Shown in pieces: positions 1-5,878 of a DNA stretch of 5,879 nt. Source of the stretch: Fidelibacterota bacterium. GTDB lineage: Bacteria > Fidelibacterota > BS150m-G59. The position numbers were made by a program, and so were the translations under genes. The notes beneath the pieces were generated by a model, which was not told where the DNA came from, made no database searches, and saw only the letters and a program-made list of their open reading frames with translations. The DNA lies in NCBI GenBank assembly GCA_016784265.1, contig JADHUZ010000094.1:1-5879 (forward strand). Reading direction: 5' to 3'. Position 1 is the first letter of the stretch. Each line of letters begins with the position of its first letter.

Positions 1-1
1 A

Positions 2-151
2 CGAGTTTATACTCAAGCACATATGGATGTAGTTGCAGAATCAATTGCTGATGTATTTGCAAGAAGAGATAATATCAAAGGGTTAAAATTTACTTATGAA
101 CCTGAATACTTGCGATTTTTCCAAGCACGGTTTGAGCCAATTCAGCGGTGA
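2..151 (+). CDS. tpl: Tyrosine phenol-lyase / tryptophanase family, C-terminal fragment
   Basis: This is the 3' end of a gene that begins left of the window; 49 residues remain, from RVYTQAHMDVVAES to FEPIQR, then TGA at 149-151. The RVYT-AHMD block, GLKFTYEP and LRFFQARF match the C-terminus of PLP-dependent beta-eliminating lyases, which split L-tyrosine to phenol (or L-tryptophan to indole) plus pyruvate and ammonia in the cytoplasm. At the codon at 116-118 the protein has Phe in LRFF. From family knowledge, Citrobacter tyrosine phenol-lyase has Phe448 here, contacting the substrate ring, while E. coli tryptophanase has His463 (LRHF). This favours tyrosine phenol-lyase. The PLP lysine and most specificity residues lie outside the window, so the subtype is inferred from one short segment; tryptophanase remains possible. 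It overlaps the start region of the downstream Lrp-type gene. Confidence 0.75.
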   Translation, partial: RVYTQAHMDVVAESIADVFARRDNIKGLKFTYEPEYLRFFQARFEPIQR

Positions 152-159
152 ATAAAATG
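147..159 (+). promoter_or_regulatory. Overlapping stop / ribosome-binding / start site joining lyase and Lrp genes
   Basis: GGTGA at 147-151 contains the lyase TGA (149-151), a GTG start (148-150) and a Shine-Dalgarno-like core five bases before ATG at 157. No other purine-rich site lies upstream. The arrangement implies translational coupling: ribosomes ending the lyase would restart on the regulator. It leaves the exact start, 148 or 157, undecided. Confidence 0.6.
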
Positions 160-612
160 GATGTAATTGACCAACAAATCGTAGAAATCCTTCAAATCGA
201 AGGCCGAATCACAAATTCGGAATTGGCAAAAAGAGTTGGGCTATCAGCTGGCCCATGTTTGGAGCGCGTCAAAAAATTGGAGAAAAACGGTGTCATCATC
301 GGCTATCACGCTCAGGTAAATCCTGAAAAAATCGGTATTGGTATGTTTTCATTCGTCGAAGTTACACTCGCTCGTCACAAACACGATGCGGTTGTTTCGT
401 TTGTAAGTACGATTAAAAGTATCCCGGAAATCATCAACTGTTACCATATCACCGGACGTGCGGATTATCTATTAGAAATTGCTACAAAAGACATCGCCGC
501 TTACGAAAAATTTGTGATTGATGTTCTCAGCACATTGCCCGGTGTGCAACATTTAGAAACGATGGTTGTGCTTTCGGGGGTGAAAACGAAAAAATCGTTA
601 CCATCGTTTTAA
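148..612 (+). CDS. Lrp/AsnC-family transcriptional regulator
   Basis: A 154-residue protein of the usual Lrp/AsnC size (about 150-165). The N-terminal winged helix-turn-helix covers roughly residues 4-60, with DVIDQQIVEILQIEGRITN leading into ELAKRVGLSAGPCLERVKKL, whose second helix (about 33-47) is the probable recognition helix. The C-terminal RAM ligand-binding and oligomerisation domain spans about 62-147, with GRADYLLE (103-110) matching the conserved G-x-x-DYLL turn. Such proteins form dimers to octamers on DNA and respond to amino acids. The GTG at 148 overlaps the lyase stop as GTGA. An ATG at 157 would give a 151-residue protein starting MDVIDQQI and has GGTGA (147-151) five bases upstream, so 157 is at least as likely. 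Its place directly behind an amino-acid lyase suggests local control of that gene, with an aromatic amino acid as possible ligand; this is inference. Confidence 0.93.
   Translation: MNKMDVIDQQIVEILQIEGRITNSELAKRVGLSAGPCLERVKKLEKNGVIIGYHAQVNPEKIGIGMFSFVEVTLARHKHDAVVSFVSTIKSIPEIINCYHITGRADYLLEIATKDIAAYEKFVIDVLSTLPGVQHLETMVVLSGVKTKKSLPSF
583..610. terminator. Possible weak bidirectional terminator between convergent lrp and phoH
   Basis: AAAACGA (583-589) and TCGTTTT (604-610) form a perfect 7-bp inverted repeat around a 14-base loop, overlapping the end of the Lrp-type gene just before its stop codon completes. Being A-flanked on one side and T-flanked on the other, it can be read from both strands, as the two genes converge with only 20 bases between them (613-632). 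The stem is short with a two-base C-G core, and no long T tract follows on either strand, so it may be chance. Confidence 0.3.
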
Positions 613-632
613 TGAGTTCGCAAAAAGCCCGC

Positions 633-1592
633 TTAATCTAAGGATGATTCTGAGTTATCATCGTTTTTGCCGTTATATGCGAGGATAATATCCTTCACTA
701 ATCGATGGCGCACAACATCATTCTCGTCAAATTTGACAAAATCAATACCATCAATTTTATTCAATAATTTCATCACTTGAATCAATCCGGAATGTTGATT
801 TTTCGGTAGATCAATTTGAGAAATATCACCCGTAACAATCGCTTTGGAATTTGCGCCTAATCGGGTCAGAAACATTTTCATTTGCATCGTTGTTGAATTT
901 TGTGCTTCATCGAGAATAACATAAGCATTGTTCAGCGTTCGTCCGCGCATGTAAGCAAGCGGAACAATTTCGATGACATTATTATCAATCAGTGTGCGCA
1001 ATTTCGCCGTTTCGAGCATTGAACGGAGAGCATCGTAGAGCGGTTGCAAATATGGATCCATTTTTTCCTTCAAATCTCCCGGCAAAAATCCAAGCTGCTC
1101 TCCTGCTTCTATCGCCGGTCGCGTCAGGATAATTTTCTGTACTTCTCGCTCCTTGAAAGCCGCTACTGCCACGGCAACAGATAAAAAAGTCTTTCCCGTT
1201 CCCGCTGGCCCAATCGCAAAAACGATATCATTCTTCTGCGTGGATTTAACGAACCGAATTTGACCTTCCGTGCGAGGGCGAACCGCGCCAAATTTAGTGA
1301 AAACTACGATTTCGTCGGCTTCATTCGACGGCTTTTCGCCAGCGCCTTGCAGGCGAACAATCGTTTTTACATCTTCTTCGGAAAGCCCTTTTTTCCGATT
1401 TGCGGTAAAAATCATCTCGTTTACAATCGCCGCGATTTGAGGGAAATATTCCTCCTCGCCTTGCAAATGCAAAGTATCTCCTCGCGCAACAATCGTTACA
1501 GGAAATTTTTTCTGTAAAATTTTAAGATTTCTATCGGCAACGCCAAGCAAGATTATTGGCTCGATATTTTTTATTTTGATTTCGTGTGTCAT
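633..1592 (-). CDS. phoH: PhoH-family ATPase (YbeZ/PhoL type)
   Basis: A 319-residue protein of normal length for the YbeZ/PhoL branch of the PhoH family. The N-terminal 100 residues form the usual divergent accessory domain. The P-loop ATPase follows: Walker A GPAGTGKT at 128-135, the family signature TRPAIEAGEQLGFLPGDL at about 157-174, Walker B with YVILDEAQN at 224-232, and TGD at 254-256 before SQIDLP. E. coli YbeZ works with the endoribonuclease YbeY in ribosome and RNA maturation, and this family is predicted to act as an RNA-directed ATPase in the cytoplasm. The usual ybeY partner is not adjacent: downstream the gene converges on the Lrp-type gene. The ATG at 1592 is preceded by GAATTGCTAAAAAC, with no recognisable Shine-Dalgarno site, and a hairpin ends 14 bases before it. 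Family assignment is secure; the precise role here is not. Confidence 0.96.
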   Translation of the reverse strand: MTHEIKIKNIEPIILLGVADRNLKILQKKFPVTIVARGDTLHLQGEEEYFPQIAAIVNEMIFTANRKKGLSEEDVKTIVRLQGAGEKPSNEADEIVVFTKFGAVRPRTEGQIRFVKSTQKNDIVFAIGPAGTGKTFLSVAVAVAAFKEREVQKIILTRPAIEAGEQLGFLPGDLKEKMDPYLQPLYDALRSMLETAKLRTLIDNNVIEIVPLAYMRGRTLNNAYVILDEAQNSTTMQMKMFLTRLGANSKAIVTGDISQIDLPKNQHSGLIQVMKLLNKIDGIDFVKFDENDVVRHRLVKDIILAYNGKNDDNSESSLD

Positions 1593-1606
1593 GTTTTTAG
1601 CAATTC

Positions 1607-1643
1607 AAAAGCCCCTGAATTGAATTAAAATCCAGAGGCTTTT
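1607..1643 (-). terminator. Rho-independent-like hairpin after LysM gene, in the leader of phoH
   Basis: The arms 1633-1643 and 1607-1617 pair over 11 bp around a 15-base loop. On the - strand the stem reads AAAAGCCTCTG with CAGGGGCTTTT: all pairs form, with one U-G wobble. On the + strand the same position is a C-A mismatch, so the structure is better formed in - strand RNA. It ends in UUUU, with no longer U tract. It lies 26 bases beyond the LysM gene stop and 14 bases before the phoH ATG. It can terminate the lipoprotein-LysM transcript or act as a partial terminator/attenuator in front of phoH. Confidence 0.7.
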
Positions 1644-1669
1644 GTTTAATTTTAATTTTACACCAAAAA

Positions 1670-2491
1670 TTATGGAATAGTAAGAATCGTGTGCGGATAG
1701 ACAGTGTTTGGATCGTCAATCACATTTTTGTTGGCTTCATAAATTTTGTGCCAGTCAAATGGATTTCCATATCGCGATTCTGAAACAAATGTAAGATGTT
1801 CACCTTTCGCCACTTCGTGCTGATTATCTTCCAGTCGGCGTGGAATTTTAAATTCCTGATCCGGAAAAATCAAATTCGCATCTTTGATTTGGTCGCGATT
1901 TGCAGAATAGATTTTCATCCACTGATACGGATCACTGTAAATATCTTCCTTGCCTGAAATTCTCCATAAGTTATCGTTTTTAACGACAGAATACAGATCG
2001 AAAAACGGTTTCGGCATGATTGAATCAATCGTATCAAAAACACGATCGATATTTTTTATCACAACCACAGATTTATCCAACACAGCCATTGGATTTGATT
2101 TCAATCCGGCAAAATTTTCAGCGTGCATATCCATCTCGTCACGATGTTGATACAGTTCTTCCGGCGCCAATCCAGCCAATTGATTGAGCGCATCGAGCAA
2201 TCCGCTCAGCTCGGCTAAATACGCACCGACATCGCCTTCTGTAACGCCAAGTAATGCAAGTGTCTCAGCTTTTACTGCGAGAATCTGCTCACCCAACGAT
2301 ACAATTTCCGCCTTCAACGCGTCAATTTCACCCTGTAATTGAGCAATCTCATCATTGGCAGTTTGCTCTTTTGCCTGCCAATCTGCAAGAACAATATTAT
2401 ACTCTTCCAATGTCATTTCTTTGGAGAATTCTTGGCTAAATGACAATCCAGCCGCGAGAATTCCAATAAGAATGATGATTTTTGTTTTCAT
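1670..2491 (-). CDS. Secreted coiled-coil protein with two C-terminal LysM domains
   Basis: The preferred start is ATG at 2491: GGAG (2498-2501) sits six bases upstream, whereas the in-frame TTG at 2503 overlaps that site. This gives 273 residues. Residues 1-19 are a signal peptide (MKTK, then IIILIGILAAGLSF), probably cut near SFS/QEF. Residues about 28-82 form a coiled coil with a clean heptad series I49, L52, I56, L59, I63, L66, I70, V73. A helical linker (85-160) leads to LysM 1 at about 167-217 (YSVVKNDNLWRISG to FKIP) and LysM 2 at about 225-273 (HEVAKGEHLTF to LTIP), which ends the protein. LysM domains bind the glycan of peptidoglycan, so it should sit in the periplasm or envelope. 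There is no catalytic domain. It follows the small lipoprotein by 12 bases and is probably co-transcribed. Its exact role is unknown. Confidence 0.9.
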   Translation of the reverse strand: MKTKIIILIGILAAGLSFSQEFSKEMTLEEYNIVLADWQAKEQTANDEIAQLQGEIDALKAEIVSLGEQILAVKAETLALLGVTEGDVGAYLAELSGLLDALNQLAGLAPEELYQHRDEMDMHAENFAGLKSNPMAVLDKSVVVIKNIDRVFDTIDSIMPKPFFDLYSVVKNDNLWRISGKEDIYSDPYQWMKIYSANRDQIKDANLIFPDQEFKIPRRLEDNQHEVAKGEHLTFVSESRYGNPFDWHKIYEANKNVIDDPNTVYPHTILTIP

Positions 2492-2497
2492 GTTTTT

Positions 2498-2501
2498 CTC
2501 C
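2498..2501 (-). promoter_or_regulatory. Ribosome-binding site deciding the LysM gene start
   Basis: The - strand reads GGAG, then AAAAAC, then ATG at 2491. The spacing of six bases is ideal for that ATG and rules against the TTG at 2503, whose last base is part of the same site. Confidence 0.75.
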
Positions 2502-2503
2502 AA

Positions 2504-2752
2504 TTATTTCGTCGCTTCTGCGCGATCTTTTTCAGCGTTGGCTTTATTTAATTCGGCTTCTTTCGCAGTTACCTGATTTTTTAAATCCGATTTTTCTGAT
2601 TTCAAATCTTCGATTTTCTGCTCTGCCGCTTCCGCCGCCGCTTTCGTTTCTGTTAACACTTGTAATTGCTCATCGTTCGGATGACGTGTACAATTTGTCA
2701 CCGCCAAACATAGCATCCCGACAATAATCAGGGTAGATGCAATCCGTTTCAT
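2504..2752 (-). CDS. Small coiled-coil lipoprotein, Lpp-like
   Basis: With the ATG at 2752 the protein has 82 residues. GGAGG at 2758-2762 lies five bases upstream and decides against the in-frame ATG at 2764, which overlaps it. Residues 1-20 (MKRIASTLIIVGMLCLAVTN) are a lipoprotein-type signal with Cys21 as probable lipidation site. The lipobox is V-T-N-C, and Asn at -1 is unusual, so lipidation is likely but not certain. The mature 62 residues are almost all charged helix with heptad core positions L33, T36, A40, A43, I47, L50, L57, V61, L68, A71, A78, and the chain ends in Lys82. Size, coiled coil and C-terminal lysine recall Braun lipoprotein Lpp, whose last lysine is linked to peptidoglycan; homology is not shown. 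It precedes a LysM protein by 12 bases, which supports a structural envelope role. Confidence 0.8.
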   Translation of the reverse strand: MKRIASTLIIVGMLCLAVTNCTRHPNDEQLQVLTETKAAAEAAEQKIEDLKSEKSDLKNQVTAKEAELNKANAEKDRAEATK

Positions 2753-2755
2753 AAT

Positions 2756-2762
2756 CTCCTCC
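2756..2762 (-). promoter_or_regulatory. Strong ribosome-binding site of the lipoprotein gene
   Basis: The - strand reads GGAGGAG followed by ATT and ATG at 2752, near-perfect complementarity to the 16S 3' end. It is the strongest such site in the window, in keeping with high expression of a structural envelope protein, and it settles the start at 2752 rather than 2764. Confidence 0.8.
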
Positions 2763-2844
2763 ATTTCATTTCCTACTCATATCCGAGCACGGTAATTTAC
2801 AGACGTTCCACTGCTTCTACCAAAGTTTTTCTTCTAAAATTATT

Positions 2845-2877
2845 ATTGTATTATTAAGCGAGACTAAACATTCGCAA
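2845..2877 (-). promoter_or_regulatory. Candidate promoter of the lipoprotein-LysM operon
   Basis: The 173-base region 2753-2925 between glpD and the lipoprotein gene should hold this operon's promoter. On the - strand TTGCGA (2872-2877) is followed after 16 bases by AATAAT (2850-2855); TACAAT (2845-2850) is an alternative -10, though spaced too far from that -35. Transcription would start about 80-90 bases before the ATG. An inverted repeat AAGCGA/TCGCTT (2856-2861 and 2879-2884) flanks the -35. The match is weak and the region is AT-rich, so this is a candidate only. No convincing glpD terminator is visible here. Confidence 0.3.
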
Positions 2878-2925
2878 ATCGCTTTGAAGATAATATACGC
2901 AACATTCTTTCATTTCAATCACTAT

Positions 2926-4509
2926 TTACTGTAAACTGTAGCAATTTTTCCATAATTTTTTATACGAATTCACCTCGTCAGTCCAGCGAGCATCACTCCA
3001 ATCCAATTCAGGTTGAACAATCGCCTTAATCCTATCCAGCAGGTGGATTCCGCCATTTGGGAGCAAATTTCCCAGTCGCACTCTTCGCAATAATAAATCT
3101 TCCAAATGAACAATCGCTTCCGCGCGCGCCGACCATCTCAATTCAGCCCATAAATACGGTGTCTCTTCAATTTTTTCAAATTCACCATTTCCTGCCGAAT
3201 CCATTAAATTGAATGCCTCCATGCCATATCTTCCACTAAGTCGTAATTGTGTGCGCGGAGATAGGTTTTCGATAGGTTTTGCAAAATCATCCGGCACCGA
3301 GTCCAAAATGCGATGATCTTTACTGAACCCTTTCAATTTCGGCAGACGCTTTCGCACAATCCGCAACGCATCGCGAGCCATCAACCGAAAAGTCGTCAAT
3401 TTTCCTCCGCTGACAGAAAGCAATCCGTTTTCCTGCCAAACCACATGCTCGCGAGATTCTTTGGATGGATCTTCCTTGCCAGTATCATAAGTCGGGCGAA
3501 TCCCGGAATAAGTTGATTGGACATCGCCATAGCCCAAATCAATTTCAGGGAAAACATAATCCATTGCTTTCAGAAGATATTCCGTTTCTCGCACGCTGAT
3601 TCTCGGATTCAGTGTTGGATTTTCGCCATGATCAACATCCGTCGTGCCAAAAATAATAGCATTTTCCCACGGCAGTGCATAAACCGGACGCCCATCATCC
3701 GGATGGCTAAAAGTAACGGCACGAATCAACGGAAGTCGTTTTCGCGAAATGATAAAATGACTGCCACGGAGCGGACGCAATTTTCTCTTTTTACCAATTT
3801 GCGCACGCATTTTGTCAACATTTGGACCAGTCGCGTTGATTACAACTTTTGCCTGAATTTCGACATCACCTCTTTTTTCCGGAGATTGATCGGAAAGCAC
3901 AACGCCACAAACATTCCCATCATTTGTCAAAATCAACTTATCCACGCAGGCATAATTCATCGCTGTGCCACCATCCGCAACTGCCTCTCGAATGACGCGA
4001 AAAACCAATCTCGCATCATCAGTCGTTGCATCAAAAAACCGATAGCCGGCGAGCAATTTCGGATTTGTCAAAAACGGACAAAATCCTTGCATATCAAACG
4101 AATCATACCGACGATGTCGCCAAGTTCTCGCCAAAATATCATAAACGCAAAGTCCAATTCCAAAAACCCAGCCCGGCAATTTATCGCCCTTAAAACAGCC
4201 GTACAAAAATGCCATTTCACGAATCAGCCCCTTGCCTTCTGCTAATAATCGCTTTCGCTCACTCACAGATTCATAGGTGATTTTCAACTGTGCGTTTTTC
4301 AAATAACGCAATCCACCATGCACCATTTTCGATGAACGGCTGGAAGTGCCGCAAGCAAAATCACCCGCCTCGACCAAAAGCGCACTCAATCCAGCGCGAG
4401 TGGCTTCACGCAATATTCCCGCACCCGTAATTCCTCCGCCAATCACAATGATATCCCAAGATTTTTTAATGTCCGACCAAGTTTTCTGTCGCCATTTATC
4501 ATTCAACAT
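2926..4509 (-). CDS. glpD: FAD-dependent glycerol-3-phosphate dehydrogenase
   Basis: A full-length 527-residue GlpD/GlpA-type flavoprotein (E. coli GlpD is about 500). It oxidises sn-glycerol 3-phosphate to dihydroxyacetone phosphate and passes electrons to quinone at the cytoplasmic membrane. The FAD-binding Rossmann motif is IVIGGGITGAG (21-31) after a short N-terminal extension. The family signature GTSSRSSKMVHGGLRYL is at 54-70, followed by NATGPN (225-230), RGSH (248-251), FGTTD (287-291), SGIRPT (335-340) and SGGKLTTFR (367-375). The C-terminal cap domain spans about 395-515. The ATG at 4509 has GGAG (4518-4521) eight bases upstream and lies inside the end of the preceding flavoprotein gene, an 11-base overlap that implies one operon and translational coupling. 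No glpK or glpF is visible, so it may serve glycerolipid turnover rather than glycerol uptake; that is inference. Confidence 0.96.
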   Translation of the reverse strand: MLNDKWRQKTWSDIKKSWDIIVIGGGITGAGILREATRAGLSALLVEAGDFACGTSSRSSKMVHGGLRYLKNAQLKITYESVSERKRLLAEGKGLIREMAFLYGCFKGDKLPGWVFGIGLCVYDILARTWRHRRYDSFDMQGFCPFLTNPKLLAGYRFFDATTDDARLVFRVIREAVADGGTAMNYACVDKLILTNDGNVCGVVLSDQSPEKRGDVEIQAKVVINATGPNVDKMRAQIGKKRKLRPLRGSHFIISRKRLPLIRAVTFSHPDDGRPVYALPWENAIIFGTTDVDHGENPTLNPRISVRETEYLLKAMDYVFPEIDLGYGDVQSTYSGIRPTYDTGKEDPSKESREHVVWQENGLLSVSGGKLTTFRLMARDALRIVRKRLPKLKGFSKDHRILDSVPDDFAKPIENLSPRTQLRLSGRYGMEAFNLMDSAGNGEFEKIEETPYLWAELRWSARAEAIVHLEDLLLRRVRLGNLLPNGGIHLLDRIKAIVQPELDWSDARWTDEVNSYKKLWKNCYSLQ

Positions 4510-5878
4510 CTTCTGTACTCCATCCAGATTGAATCAATTTACAGGGATTAAACAAATTATTCGGGTCAAGCGATTTTTGAACAGATTCGATTATTTGCAT
4601 TCCGATTTTTCCCTTTTCAAAATGCAAATACGGCGCATGATCCACGCCGACGCCATGCTGATGGCTAATCGTCCCACCGTGTTCAATAATCGTCCTGCTC
4701 GCTGATTTTTTTATGCGTTTCCACCGCTCAAGCAATTCATCCGGATCTGCTGTGCGCCTGAACAAAAACGTAACATAAATGCTGGCACCATCTCGATACA
4801 CATGCGACAGATGCGAAAAAACGAGAATAGATTCGCCAAATTTTTCTGCGGCATCTGTAATTGTAGATTTGAGCGCATTTGTGAGCGATTGGATTTTCGA
4901 CCATGGCACTGCGGTTTCCAACGTATCAACACAAACGCCCAAATCCCACAGGCTATTTCGCAAATATGGTGCAAGAAATCGCTCCTTCTTCCACGCTTTT
5001 CCGATCGATTCCATTGTCGGCAGAACACCTCTGCCTTTGAAAATGTGCATGGCTTCCCGATAAGTTTGCCGCGCCGACTGGCGTTCTCCTGTAATTCCAA
5101 AAATCAATAAACAGTAATTATCTCCATATCCGAGTTTCGGTAAGATTTTCTCCGAAGCGGTAATAAATTTCTTTTGCCCAGAAAGCAAAATCGTCGCCCT
5201 TGTTTCTATCGGATCGCTTAATCGCATCATCGAAAAATTCAATCCACTCTGAGCCGCCTTGCGGACTGCCGTTAATCCTGATTCCCAACTTTTGAAAAAA
5301 ACTCCGTAAAATTTTTCCACTTTTGGAATCCGACGAATCTGAACTGTTGCACAAGTAATAATCCCGAATCGCCCCTCAGAACCCAAAATCATCTCGCCTA
5401 AATCCGGACCAGCGGCACTTGCTGGAAAAATCGGCAAATTCAATGAACCACCGGCTGTTTCGAGACGCCCGCCACAAAATAAATCCTCAATCCGACCGTA
5501 AAAATAAGATTGTTGTCCGCTCGATCTTGTGGCAATCCAACCGCCGAGCGTGGAAAATTCAAACGATTGCGGATAATGACCGAGCGTAAATCCTAAATGA
5601 TTCAGATGTGCTTCGATTTCTGGCCCGCGCACACCGGCTTCAAAAGTAGCAAGATAATCCGTCTCGCTGAATTTGAGCATCCGATTCATGCGACGCATAT
5701 CCACCGTCACAATCGGCGCTTCACTTTTTTGCGGATTGATGTGACCGACAACGCTCGTGCCACCGCCGTATGGAATCAATCGACAGTCAATTTGATTCGC
5801 CTTTGCAATCAGATTTTGCACTTCTTCCAAAGACGTAGGATATGCAACTCCATCTGGAAATGCAGAAATACGCCCATA
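4499..5878 (-). CDS. FAD-binding oxidase related to alkyl-DHAP synthase, N-terminus outside the window
   Basis: The frame stays open to the right edge: upstream of the TTG at 5830 it encodes YGRISAFPDGVAYPTS, which fits the family, so that TTG is an internal Leu and the true start lies beyond. 459 residues are visible. The PP-loop FAD domain shows YPTS, IPYGGGTSVVGH and the block GHYPQSFEFSTLGGWIATRS, followed by YGRIEDL and LGSEGRFGIIT. These closely recall alkyldihydroxyacetonephosphate synthase (AGPS), which exchanges the acyl group of acyl-DHAP for a fatty alcohol. Near the C-terminus, SHQHGVG (4646-4666) replaces the SHHHGVG of AGPS, and LDPNNLFNPCKL closes the domain. It overlaps glpD by 11 bases. 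A similar glpD neighbour (Rv2251 beside glpD1) is known in Mycobacterium. Ether-lipid synthesis is attractive, but a GlcD-like 2-hydroxyacid or other oxidase is equally possible. Confidence 0.88.
   Translation of the reverse strand, partial: YGRISAFPDGVAYPTSLEEVQNLIAKANQIDCRLIPYGGGTSVVGHINPQKSEAPIVTVDMRRMNRMLKFSETDYLATFEAGVRGPEIEAHLNHLGFTLGHYPQSFEFSTLGGWIATRSSGQQSYFYGRIEDLFCGGRLETAGGSLNLPIFPASAAGPDLGEMILGSEGRFGIITCATVQIRRIPKVEKFYGVFFKSWESGLTAVRKAAQSGLNFSMMRLSDPIETRATILLSGQKKFITASEKILPKLGYGDNYCLLIFGITGERQSARQTYREAMHIFKGRGVLPTMESIGKAWKKERFLAPYLRNSLWDLGVCVDTLETAVPWSKIQSLTNALKSTITDAAEKFGESILVFSHLSHVYRDGASIYVTFLFRRTADPDELLERWKRIKKSASRTIIEHGGTISHQHGVGVDHAPYLHFEKGKIGMQIIESVQKSLDPNNLFNPCKLIQSGWSTEDVE
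4518..4521 (-). promoter_or_regulatory. glpD ribosome-binding site inside the upstream flavoprotein gene
   Basis: GGAG on the - strand lies eight bases before the glpD ATG at 4509, within the last codons of the upstream gene, whose stop is at 4499-4501. It supports the chosen glpD start and a coupled operon. Confidence 0.65.

Noticed and set aside
1601..1643. Pseudoknot formed by the two stems before phoH
   Set aside because: Only one base would have to span the 11-bp stem, which is not sterically possible; the two stems are alternatives, not a joint fold.
2501..2503. TTG at 2503 as start of the LysM gene
   Set aside because: It overlaps the GGAG that serves the ATG at 2491, and starting at 2491 gives a normal signal peptide.
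2254..2727. Overlapping + strand open frames across the lipoprotein and LysM genes
   Set aside because: They are antisense to two genes with clear signal peptides, coils and ribosome-binding sites; their hydrophobic look comes from reading coiled-coil codons backwards.
3517..4245. Long open frame of 242 codons on the + strand
   Set aside because: It lies wholly antisense to glpD, whose motifs are intact. Its translation is rich in Arg, Asn, Cys and Phe with no domain, as expected of a shadow frame.
4711..5110. Open frames on both strands inside the AGPS-like gene
   Set aside because: They overlap a well-conserved flavoprotein reading frame and show no protein-like composition or ribosome-binding site.
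5828..5830. TTG at 5830 as start of the AGPS-like gene
   Set aside because: The frame continues to the window edge with family-like sequence (FPDGVAYPTS), so the TTG is an internal leucine.
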